From: Rhodothermus profundi
GTDB lineage: Bacteria > Bacteroidota > Rhodothermia > Rhodothermales > Rhodothermaceae
Assembly: GCF_900142415.1 (NCBI RefSeq)
Contig: NZ_FRAU01000002.1
Coordinates: 186,001-250,000 of the forward strand
Length of the DNA: 64,000 bases
Direction: 5' to 3'
The notes beneath the pieces are model-generated. The model ran no database searches. It was not told the DNA's origin and saw only the letters and a program-made list of their open reading frames with translations. Shown here piece by piece: positions 50,984-58,969 of this stretch. How positions within the stretch are numbered: position 1 is the first letter of the stretch; every line of letters starts with the position of its first letter. Made by a program: the position numbers and the translations under genes.

Positions 50984-51889
50984 GTGAGCCGGTTTCTGGT
51001 CTGGTACCGCATGCAGCCGCCTGCGTTGCGGGCGTTGCTGACCATCAACGCCGGATTCTATCTGCTGTGGGTAGTGGCGCTCATGCACATCGATGTAGTG
51101 CGCCGGTTTGTCTGGATGCACCTGGCCCTGAATCCTGACTGGCCGGCCATCTTAACGCATCCCTGGCAACTGGTCACCTACAATTTTTTGCACCTCCAGC
51201 CTGGCTTCTGGGGGTTGATTCACATTCTGTTTAACATGCTCTGGCTGGTGTGGATTGGGCGTGAGTATGAAGAGTTGCATGGGTCACACCGGCTGCTGGC
51301 GTTGTACGTAATTGCCGGGGTAGGGGGCGGCCTGCTCACGGTGGTGCTGCACATGCTGTTTCCGGGCGTGGGCGCTTTCGGGGGGCTGGTGCATGGCGCT
51401 TCCGCTTCCGTGCTGGGGGTGCTCATGGCAGTGGCAATTCTTTATCCTTTCAAGAGCGTGGCCCTGTTTCTTTTAGGTCCGATCCGGTTGCTCTATCTGG
51501 TGCTGATCTTTCTGGCACTCGACGTGCTCTTCATGGCTGGCGGCGGGACGGCCGTTGGAGCCCATCTGGGAGGTGCCCTGTTTGGCCTGCTCTATGCAAA
51601 AGCTGAGCAGCGGGGCATTGAGCTGGCCGGTTGGGCGCGCGTCTTTTTCCAGAGGCGACGCGCGCGTCGGCGGCAACCCGTTGCCGCCGAAACCGGATGG
51701 AGCCTGCGCCGGGTGGGGGCCTGGATGGAGCAGCGACGCGGATCGGCGGCAGAAAGCCGGGGCAGCGCTGCCCGAGAGCGCTCGCTGGAGGAAGAGGTGG
51801 ACCGCATCCTGGATAAAATCAGCGCGCACGGGTACGATTCCCTTACCGAAGAGGAGAAGCGGATCCTTTACGAAGCCAGTCGGCGTTGA
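50984..51889 (+). CDS. Second rhomboid-family protease with C-terminal extension
   Basis: A 301-aa protein starting with GTG. The rhomboid core spans about 15-210, with HILFNMLWLVWIG, the serine motif VHGASASVLGVLMA and AVGAHLGGALFGLL. The C-terminal 90 residues are a charged cytosolic tail (RRRARRRQ) ending in a conserved-looking helix pair, EEEVDRILDKISAHGYDSLTEEE (partly quoted), seen in many Bacteroidota rhomboids. Motifs are complete, so it should be active. Confidence 0.88.
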   Translation: MSRFLVWYRMQPPALRALLTINAGFYLLWVVALMHIDVVRRFVWMHLALNPDWPAILTHPWQLVTYNFLHLQPGFWGLIHILFNMLWLVWIGREYEELHGSHRLLALYVIAGVGGGLLTVVLHMLFPGVGAFGGLVHGASASVLGVLMAVAILYPFKSVALFLLGPIRLLYLVLIFLALDVLFMAGGGTAVGAHLGGALFGLLYAKAEQRGIELAGWARVFFQRRRARRRQPVAAETGWSLRRVGAWMEQRRGSAAESRGSAARERSLEEEVDRILDKISAHGYDSLTEEEKRILYEASRR

Positions 51890-51929
51890 AAGCTTCGAGT
51901 CAACCAGCACAACCACTGAGCTGCTAACG

Positions 51930-53039
51930 ATGGAGCGACCACGTCGCAAGTCTCGGCCGGTGATGGTCGGGAACGTGCAGATAGGGGGAGGGGCCCCGAT
52001 TTCGGTGCAGTCGATGACCACGACCAAGACGCACGATGTGGCGGCCACGCTGGCCCAGATTCAGCAACTGGCTGAGGCGGGAGCCGACATCGTGCGGGTG
52101 GCTGTCCCACGTCCGGAAGATGCGGACGCTTTGCGAGACATTGTGCAGGGGAGTCCGGTGCCCATCGTGGCCGATATTCATTTCAACTATCAGTATGCCC
52201 TGAAGGCCATTGAGGCGGGCGTGGCCAAAGTGCGGATCAATCCGGGGAATATTGGCAAAGAAGAGTGGGAACGAGAAGTGCTACTGGCCGCCAAAGAAAA
52301 GGGGATTCCAATTCGCATTGGCGTCAATTCGGGCTCGCTGGAGCGTGATCTGCTGGACAAGTACGGTTATCCCAGGCCTGAGGCGCTTTTTGAGAGCGCC
52401 ATGCGACACATCGAAATCTGCCACAAGCATGGATTCGAGGATATTGTCATTTCGGTCAAGCATTCGGACGTTTACTACATGATCCAGGCGTATCGGCTGA
52501 TTGCCGAACGCACGGATTTTCCGCTGCATCTGGGGGTTACCGAGGCCGGTTCCTTTGTCAGTGGCAGTATCAAGAGCGCCATCGGCATTGGAGCGTTGCT
52601 GGCCGAAGGCATTGGCGACACGATCCGCGTTTCGCTGGCTACCGATCCGGTGCAGGAAGTAGAGGTAGCGCACCAGATCCTGAAGGCTTTGCGGCTGGGG
52701 CCGCCTGGTGTCAACATTATTGCCTGCCCGACGTGTGGTCGGCTGACCGGAGATCTGTTTTCTATTGTGGAGGCCGTGGAGGCGGCCGTCAAGGCCCGGA
52801 AGTTCAAAAAGAATCTGAACGTGGCCCTGATGGGCTGCGCAGTGAACGGGCCGGGCGAAGCGGCAGGGGCCGATTTAGGCATTTCGCTGGGACGAGGCCG
52901 CGCGCACCTGTTCATTCGGGGCAAGGTCGTCCGGGTGGTGCCCGAAGATCAGATTGTCGAGGCCGTGCTGGAGGCTATTGAGCAGTGGGAAGAAACGTCG
53001 GATGAAGCGGCACACGCCTCTAAGCAGAATCATACATAA
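51930..53039 (+). CDS. ispG: 4-hydroxy-3-methylbut-2-en-1-yl diphosphate synthase (flavodoxin/ferredoxin) IspG
   Basis: A 369-aa enzyme of the MEP isoprenoid pathway that converts MEcPP to HMBPP with a [4Fe-4S] cluster. Seen: PISVQSMTTTKTHDV, ADIHFNYQYALKAIEAGVAKVRINPGNIG, IRIGVNSGSL, and the cluster cysteines in IIACPTCGRLTGD and LMGCAVNGPGEA. The start at 51930 gives the family N-terminus; upstream in-frame sequence to 51555 belongs to the rhomboid gene's other frame. Confidence 0.96.
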   Translation: MERPRRKSRPVMVGNVQIGGGAPISVQSMTTTKTHDVAATLAQIQQLAEAGADIVRVAVPRPEDADALRDIVQGSPVPIVADIHFNYQYALKAIEAGVAKVRINPGNIGKEEWEREVLLAAKEKGIPIRIGVNSGSLERDLLDKYGYPRPEALFESAMRHIEICHKHGFEDIVISVKHSDVYYMIQAYRLIAERTDFPLHLGVTEAGSFVSGSIKSAIGIGALLAEGIGDTIRVSLATDPVQEVEVAHQILKALRLGPPGVNIIACPTCGRLTGDLFSIVEAVEAAVKARKFKKNLNVALMGCAVNGPGEAAGADLGISLGRGRAHLFIRGKVVRVVPEDQIVEAVLEAIEQWEETSDEAAHASKQNHT

Positions 53040-53132
53040 ACTGCACACTTTCTTGTCCTAAATTTTTTTATCAATCGTTTTTCACAGGAGTCTTGAAACC
53101 GGAGGCACAAGGGGGACGTTGGGAGGCGCCGG

Positions 53133-53140
53133 AAGCGCTT
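53133..53140. promoter_or_regulatory. AAGCGCTT site upstream of the lyase gene
   Basis: GGAAGCGCTTTTGC, about 85 bp before the lyase start and 3 kb from the LacI-family gene. It is one of several copies of the octamer near gene starts in this half of the window. Confidence 0.35.
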
Positions 53141-53222
53141 TTGCTGTGTAAACGGGGCCGTTGTAGGGAGGAAAGGAAAGCGAGCTCTTTTTCAGTAACA
53201 AGCTGAGTTAACAGCAGGTCTT

Positions 53223-55901
53223 ATGGATTACAGCTATCCTAAGGCAGCGCCTTACAAAGTCAAAATCGTCGAGCCTCTTCCGCACCTTTCTGAAGCCCAA
53301 CGTCAGGAAGCCCTGATCCAGGCAGGCTACAACGTCTGGCGACTGCGCGACGATCAGGTCTTCATCGACCTGGCAGACGCCCACGGCAACGGAGCCATGA
53401 GCCAGGCGCAGTGGGCCGGGTTGATGATCGGCGACGAAGCCTACGCAGGCAGCATTAACTTCGAGCACCTGCAGGAAGCCGCGCAGGCGCGTTTTGGAAA
53501 GCGCTACCTGGTGCCCACGCATGCCGGACGTGGCGCCGAACATCTGGTATTGCTTGCCTTAAGCCATGACGGGCAGCAGGTGGTGGGCAACGCGCCCAGT
53601 CCCACGTTGCTTCGGTTGCTGGAACGCTATGGCCGGACGTACCGTGACCTGACGGATGCCGCCTCGGCGTTTCCCGGCGACGTGAACCTGCAGGCGCTGG
53701 AAGCCCTGCTGCAGGAAGCGGCCGAGCAGATCGCCTATGTGGTGCTGCATGCGGCTGCCTGGGTGCAGGGCGGCCAGCCCTTTTCGCTGGCCAATGCCCG
53801 TGCCGTGGCCGAGCTAGCCCGTGCCTACCAGAAACCGCTGGTGCTCGACGCAACGCATGTCTTCACGCAGGCCCTGATCTTGCAGGAGCAGGAGGCCGAC
53901 CTGAAAGCGCATTCGGTCTTTGCTATCGTACGAGCTCTGGCCGACCTGGCCGACGTAGTGTACCTTTCGGCTCGAGGTGATCTGGGGTGTCATGTAGGCG
54001 GCTTTATTCTGACCAATTCGGAGGCAGATTACATCCGGCTGCGGAGTCTGGTGGTCGTGTTTGAGGGGCTGCATACCTACGGAGGGCTGGCCGGACGCGA
54101 CATAGAGGCCATTGCGGTGGCCCTCCAGGAAGTCTCCGAAGATGAACTGCGCTTCCACCGAGGACAGCTCCAGGCGTTAGGCCATCGGTTGCGGGCGCTG
54201 GGCTACCAGGTGGCCGAACCAGTGGGCATGGTGGGGCTCTCGCTGGACGCCGCTGTCCGGGTCGAGGGAGAGTTTGCGGCCCACGCGCTGGCAGCCGCGC
54301 TCTATTTGCTGGCAGGAGTCCGAGGAGGACCCCGGGGGACGCACCTGCATCTGGCGCTGCCGCGCCGCGTCTACACCGAGCACCATCTGGACTACGTGGT
54401 GGCTGCCCTGCAGGCCCTGCAGACGGTGCCGGTTCCCTCTCTGAAGCTGGTAGAGGACCATCCCCTCCAGCGAGACGCATTGGCCCGGTTCCGGCCGGAA
54501 GGGACATTTGAGGCAACAGCCTGGTCCCCGGAGGTGCAGCCCGAACCCTATCGGATCAAAGCCATTGAGCCGCTGGTGCTCACCACGCGGGCTCAGCGGG
54601 AGGCCGCTCTGCGCGAAGCCGGATGGAATACGTTTTTGCTGCGCTCGCAGGACGTATATATCGACTTTTTGACCGATTCGGGCACGTCGGCCATGAGTAG
54701 CGTGCAGTGGGCTGAAATGATGCGTGCAGCCGAAACGCTGAGCTACTCAGCGGCCTACCATCGTTTTGTGGAGACGATCCAGGAGGTATATGGCTTTCCC
54801 TATGTGCTGCCTACCCATCAGGGACGAGCAGCCGAGCACGTCCTGTCGCAGGTGCTGATCCGGCCCGGGCAGTATGTGGCCAACAACATGTACTTTACAA
54901 CGACGCGCGAGCATCAGGAGCGTGCCGGTGGCATTTTCGTAGACGTGATCATTGATGAGGCGCACGATCCGGCGGCCCATCATCCCTTTAAGGGGAACAT
55001 GGACCCCGAGAAATTGCGGGATCTGATCCGTCGCGTGGGACCCGAGCAGGTGGCGTACGTCTGTCTGGAGCTCAACGTCAATATGGCGGGTGGGCAGCCC
55101 GTCTCGCTGGAAAATGTGCGAACCGTGGCGCAGCTCTGCCGGGAATTCGGCATTCCCCTGATCTTCGATGCCACCCGGGCGGCTGAAAACGCCTACTTTA
55201 TCAAAGCGCGGGAGCCCGGGATGCAGGACCGGGCGATTCCGGACATTTTCCGCGAGCTGATGTCGTACGCAGATGGCATTACCGTCAGTGCCAAAAAAGA
55301 CCTGCTGGTAAATATCGGCGGCTTTCTGGCGGTGCGGGATGCAGCGCTTTACCGTCGCATGGAGCAATTTGCCCTTCGATTTGAAGGACATCCGGCGGAT
55401 GGAGGGTTAGCGCGGCGAGACCTGGTAGCAATGGCGCAAGGTGCGCGGGAAATGCTCGATGTCAACTACTTGCGAAGCCGTATTGAACAGGTAGCCTATC
55501 TGGCCGCCGCGCTGCGGAAGGCCGGAGTGCCGATTGTGGAGCCGCCAGGAGGTCATGCCGTTTTCATTGATGCGCGCCGGTTTTTGCCCCACCTCCCGCA
55601 GGACCAGTTCCCTGCGCAGCGGCTGGCCGGCGAGATCTATCTGGCTGCCGGCGTGCGGGCAATGGAGCGTGGCATCGTCTCGGCCGGTCGCGATCCCGAG
55701 ACAGGACAGCACAAATATCCCCGGCTGGAACTGGTGCGCCTTACCATTCCACGACGCGTCTACACGCAACGACATCTGGATGTAGCGGCTGAAGGAATTC
55801 TCGACGTGTTTGCCCGGCGAGAGCAAATTGGCGGTCTGCGGATGGTTTTCGAGCCGCCTGTGCTGCGGTTCTTCACGGCGCGTTTTGAGCCGATGGCGTG
55901 A
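53223..55901 (+). CDS. Double-length tyrosine phenol-lyase-like protein: inactive plus active lyase domains
   Basis: An 892-aa protein, twice the usual 455-470 aa. Residues 440-892 form a complete beta-eliminating lyase: PTHQGRAAEHV, NMYFTTTREHQ, FDATRAAENAYFI, PLP lysine in VSAKKDLLVNIGGF (K692), and VRAMERGIVSAGRDP. The Arg in MERG and the Thr-rich YFTTTR match tyrosine phenol-lyase rather than tryptophanase. Residues 1-430 repeat the fold (PTHAGRGAEHL, LDATHVFTQALI, LPRRVYTEHHLD), but the PLP site reads LSARGDLGCHVGGF, so the lysine is Gly252. The FTTTR and MERG segments are also missing. The first half is therefore expected to be a pseudoenzyme, perhaps structural or regulatory. Confidence 0.88.
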   Translation: MDYSYPKAAPYKVKIVEPLPHLSEAQRQEALIQAGYNVWRLRDDQVFIDLADAHGNGAMSQAQWAGLMIGDEAYAGSINFEHLQEAAQARFGKRYLVPTHAGRGAEHLVLLALSHDGQQVVGNAPSPTLLRLLERYGRTYRDLTDAASAFPGDVNLQALEALLQEAAEQIAYVVLHAAAWVQGGQPFSLANARAVAELARAYQKPLVLDATHVFTQALILQEQEADLKAHSVFAIVRALADLADVVYLSARGDLGCHVGGFILTNSEADYIRLRSLVVVFEGLHTYGGLAGRDIEAIAVALQEVSEDELRFHRGQLQALGHRLRALGYQVAEPVGMVGLSLDAAVRVEGEFAAHALAAALYLLAGVRGGPRGTHLHLALPRRVYTEHHLDYVVAALQALQTVPVPSLKLVEDHPLQRDALARFRPEGTFEATAWSPEVQPEPYRIKAIEPLVLTTRAQREAALREAGWNTFLLRSQDVYIDFLTDSGTSAMSSVQWAEMMRAAETLSYSAAYHRFVETIQEVYGFPYVLPTHQGRAAEHVLSQVLIRPGQYVANNMYFTTTREHQERAGGIFVDVIIDEAHDPAAHHPFKGNMDPEKLRDLIRRVGPEQVAYVCLELNVNMAGGQPVSLENVRTVAQLCREFGIPLIFDATRAAENAYFIKAREPGMQDRAIPDIFRELMSYADGITVSAKKDLLVNIGGFLAVRDAALYRRMEQFALRFEGHPADGGLARRDLVAMAQGAREMLDVNYLRSRIEQVAYLAAALRKAGVPIVEPPGGHAVFIDARRFLPHLPQDQFPAQRLAGEIYLAAGVRAMERGIVSAGRDPETGQHKYPRLELVRLTIPRRVYTQRHLDVAAEGILDVFARREQIGGLRMVFEPPVLRFFTARFEPMA

Positions 55902-56132
55902 AAAGGTCCGGGCTTGCTTTCATGAGACCGCCCACAACGGAGGCGGGCAAATGCCTGCGGGGCTGATTATTTCATCTTTTTACCCACCGATCTCAAACGT
56001 TGCTCAGGGGATAGGGGCAACCCGTTGGAATTTAACACGCTGTCTTTAGCGCCGGTCTCGAGCAGAACGAATTTTCCTCCGTACGCGAGAGGACAGCAGG
56101 GCTTTTTTTTCTCGCGGGGAAAACCCGGGGGC

Positions 56133-56182
56133 TTGACTAAAATGCAAATGCGTTGTTTATTTAGCCCTTGGTAAGCGCTTAC
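56133..56182 (+). promoter_or_regulatory. lacI promoter with a 12-bp palindromic operator
   Basis: TTGACT (56133-56138) and TATTTA (56158-56163), 19 nt apart, precede the perfect palindrome GTAAGCGCTTAC (56171-56182), which would lie near the transcription start. It has the shape of LacI/CcpA-type operators and suggests autoregulation by the LacI protein encoded 26 bp further on. The remainder of the 55902-56132 gap holds only a weak inverted repeat (CGCGAGA/TCTCGCG, 56084-56116). Confidence 0.6.
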
Positions 56183-56207
56183 GCAAAACCGACCAATCGG
56201 CCGGGGC

Positions 56208-57263
56208 ATGGGACTGACCATTTACGACATCGCCCGTGAAGCAGGCGTTTCGATTGCTACTGTCTCTCGCGTCTTTAACAACAGCCCTCGGGTAGCGCCT
56301 CACACGCGTAAGCGGGTGCTGGAAGTGGCGCGGCGGTTGGGCTATCAGCCCCACGTATCGGCTCAGAGTCTGGCGCGGCGGCAGGCGCAGACGGTAGCGG
56401 CCATTGTGCCCATGTTGACCAACTACTTTTTCGTTGAGGTATTGCGCGGGTTGCAGGATCGACTGGCCGAAACGTCTTTCGACTTGCTCGTCTACGCAGC
56501 TCCTACGCTTTCTGACGTGAATGCGCATCTGGAGCGTGCGTTGCAGCGCGGACGCTCGGCCGGCGTCATGATTTTTTCGACGCCGATGACGGAGGAGCGG
56601 GTTGAACGGCTGCGGCGCAGCCGGCAGCCTGTGGTTCTGGTGGACTCGTTTCATCCTGATTTTGATTCGGTTTCGATTGATAACGAGCAGGGCGGTTATC
56701 TGGCGGCGCGCCATCTGCTTGAGCATGGCTATCAGCGCATAGGGTTGCTTATGGCCCACCCTGATTCGGTGCCTGCGCGGGAGCGCCGCCACGGTTACGA
56801 GCGGGCGCTTCGCGAGGCAGATCTGGAGCCTGATCCTGCGTTGATTGTTGCCAGCACAGATCCGCATAACCACGGCTACACGGAGGAAGGAGGGTATGAG
56901 GCGATGCGGCGGCTGCTGGAGCGGAATCCTCGTCCAGAAGCTGTGTTTGTGGTATCCGACATTATGGCGCTGGGCGCTTTGCGGGCTATTGAAGAAACGG
57001 GGCTGCGGGTGCCGGAAGATCTCGGGCTGATCGGGTTTGACGACCTGCGCGTGAGCCGCTTTCTGGGGCTGAGCACGCTTCGCCAGCCGATGTACGAGAT
57101 GGGAAAACTGGCTGCCGAAAAGCTCTTGCGACGGATTGCCGAGCCAGAGTTGCCGGTGACCAGTACGGTTTTCGCGCCCCGACTGATTTGCCGTCGCACC
57201 TGCGCCTCGGACGAGCAGGACGGCCAGCGTGATGTGACAACGCTAACCCGAAATCTGGCATGA
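56208..57263 (+). CDS. LacI-family transcriptional regulator
   Basis: A 351-aa regulator. The N-terminal HTH is TIYDIAREAGVSIATVSRVFNNSPRV with hinge helix LGYQPHVSAQSLA. A periplasmic-binding-protein-like ligand domain follows (VAAIVPMLTNYFFVEVLRG, VVLVDSFHPDFDSVSIDNEQGG, IGFDDLRVSRFLGLSTLRQP). The ligand is unknown, likely a sugar. Its stop overlaps the next start by 4 bp, and the downstream TonB receptor has a matching operator-like site just inside its coding start, suggesting control of that uptake system. Confidence 0.93.
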   Translation: MGLTIYDIAREAGVSIATVSRVFNNSPRVAPHTRKRVLEVARRLGYQPHVSAQSLARRQAQTVAAIVPMLTNYFFVEVLRGLQDRLAETSFDLLVYAAPTLSDVNAHLERALQRGRSAGVMIFSTPMTEERVERLRRSRQPVVLVDSFHPDFDSVSIDNEQGGYLAARHLLEHGYQRIGLLMAHPDSVPARERRHGYERALREADLEPDPALIVASTDPHNHGYTEEGGYEAMRRLLERNPRPEAVFVVSDIMALGALRAIEETGLRVPEDLGLIGFDDLRVSRFLGLSTLRQPMYEMGKLAAEKLLRRIAEPELPVTSTVFAPRLICRRTCASDEQDGQRDVTTLTRNLA

Positions 57264-58939
57264 AAGCCCTGAGCCTCGCTCTTGTCGGGCTGTTGCTGTG
57301 GAGTGGGTGTCGGTCCGATTCCGCGCAGCGGACGCTGCTGGCCGAAGGCCCTGGCGTGCGCATAACGGCCGATGCGTTTCGCGAGGCGTACCTTGATTAC
57401 CTGCTGCGGACAGGGCTTTCCGATCACCCCCGGCTGCGCCGACTGTTTCTGGAGCAGATGATTCAAGAAGCGCTTGTTGTGTATGAAGCGCGTCGGCAGG
57501 GGCTGGAGCGCACGCCGGCCTATCAGGAGGAGGCGCAGGCGGTCGAGACAAAGTTGCTGGTGGAAGCCTACGCGCGGCGCGTGCTCTACGATACAGTGCA
57601 GGTGCGTGAGCAGGAGCTGGCCGAAGCGTTCGTCCGCCTCAATACCGAAGTGCGGGCGCGCCACCTGTGGGCGCCCACGCGGGCAGCCGCTGAGTCGCTC
57701 TACGCGCGGCTTCAGGCCGGGGCTTCGTTTGAGGAGCTGGCGGCAGAGGTCTTTCAGGATAGTACTCTGGCCCGCAGCGGCGGGGATCTGGGGTGGTTTA
57801 CCTTCGATGAAATGGATCCGGCTTTTGAGGACGTAGCCTTTCGGCTGCAACCTGGAGAAATTTCACCCCCTGTGCAGACCGCCTATGGCTACTCGATTAT
57901 TCAGGTAACCGACCGCTTTACCAGACCGATTTTGACCGAAGTCGAGTTTGCAAAAAAGCGCCCCTTGCTGGAGCGTTACCTGCGCTTCCGCAAACAACAG
58001 GCCGCCCGCGAAGCGTGCGCGCGAAGCCTGGCCGACTCACTCCAGATTCGCTTTTACGAGGCGACGCTGCGCCGGCTTTATGCGCGCATTGCCGGGCGCG
58101 TGGTGCAAGAGACCGAAGCCGACCGCGATGACTGGATGCAGGCCCCACTGCTGACGTTCGGTCCGGCCGCGCGGCGCGTTACCTGGACCGTAGCCGACTT
58201 TCGGGAGCAGGCGCGGCTCACGGGGGCGGCCCACCGAGAGGCAGCAGCCCGTTCGCCCGAAGCGCTTAAGGAGTTTGCCCGAGGGCTGGTTGTGCGCCAC
58301 GTGCTGGCGGAGCGCGCTCGAACCGCCGGGCTGCACCGGACGCCAGATTTTGCAGCAGCCCGGCAGCAGGCGCTTGATCGCTGGCTGTACCAGTATGTCC
58401 GGCAACAGGTGCAGGCGGAAGCAGTCGTGCCCGAAGATACGCTGCGAGCGTTTTACGAGGCGCACCGCGCCGACTTTCGGATGCCGGCCCGCCGGGCCGT
58501 CTGGGAAATTCTGGTGCCTACTGAGGCAGAGGCTCACCGCCTGCAGCGGTTGCTTGCAACTACCGACTTTGTAGCGCTGGCCCGTCGCTACTCGCGGCGG
58601 CCCGGCGCCGCGACGACCGGCGGGTATCTGGGCTTTGTAACGCAGGAGCAATTAGGCAAACTCGGGCCCGCGGTCTTCAGAGCCCGTGAGGGCGATGTGC
58701 TGGGACCGCTACGCGTTGCCGACGGATACGTCCTGCTGCGGGTCGGAGCATGGCAGCCTGAGCGGCCGATGACGCTGGAAGAGGCGCGGCCGCTGATCGA
58801 ACGCCAGCTAAAGCCCTATTTCGCACGAAAACGCTGGCGGCAGTACCGGGCAACGCTGATGGCACAATATGCAGAACGAATCACGCGCTATCTATCCCGA
58901 CTCGACACGCTATGCCTGACGCCCTCAACCGATGCCTGA
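57260..58939 (+). CDS. PpiC/SurA-type peptidyl-prolyl isomerase lipoprotein
   Basis: A 559-aa protein with a lipobox signal (LLLWSGC, Cys17). An N-terminal SurA-like helical region is followed by two parvulin domains, one around ARHLWAPTRAAAESLYARLQAGASFEELA..GGDLGWFTFDEMDPAFE (about 135-220) and a second around PARRAVWEILVPTEAEA..GGYLGFVTQEQLGKLGPAVF (about 410-505). It probably helps fold outer-membrane proteins, fitting the TonB receptor 30 bp downstream. Translation is likely coupled with lacI. Confidence 0.88.
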   Translation: MKALSLALVGLLLWSGCRSDSAQRTLLAEGPGVRITADAFREAYLDYLLRTGLSDHPRLRRLFLEQMIQEALVVYEARRQGLERTPAYQEEAQAVETKLLVEAYARRVLYDTVQVREQELAEAFVRLNTEVRARHLWAPTRAAAESLYARLQAGASFEELAAEVFQDSTLARSGGDLGWFTFDEMDPAFEDVAFRLQPGEISPPVQTAYGYSIIQVTDRFTRPILTEVEFAKKRPLLERYLRFRKQQAAREACARSLADSLQIRFYEATLRRLYARIAGRVVQETEADRDDWMQAPLLTFGPAARRVTWTVADFREQARLTGAAHREAAARSPEALKEFARGLVVRHVLAERARTAGLHRTPDFAAARQQALDRWLYQYVRQQVQAEAVVPEDTLRAFYEAHRADFRMPARRAVWEILVPTEAEAHRLQRLLATTDFVALARRYSRRPGAATTGGYLGFVTQEQLGKLGPAVFRAREGDVLGPLRVADGYVLLRVGAWQPERPMTLEEARPLIERQLKPYFARKRWRQYRATLMAQYAERITRYLSRLDTLCLTPSTDA

Positions 58940-58969
58940 ACGGGACCAACTGAGTGGCAGCAGTTGATC

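Noticed and set aside
53223-55901. Possibility that the double lyase is an assembly duplication
   Set aside because: The two halves are very different in sequence, including in catalytic motifs, so they cannot be a recent duplicated read or contig error.
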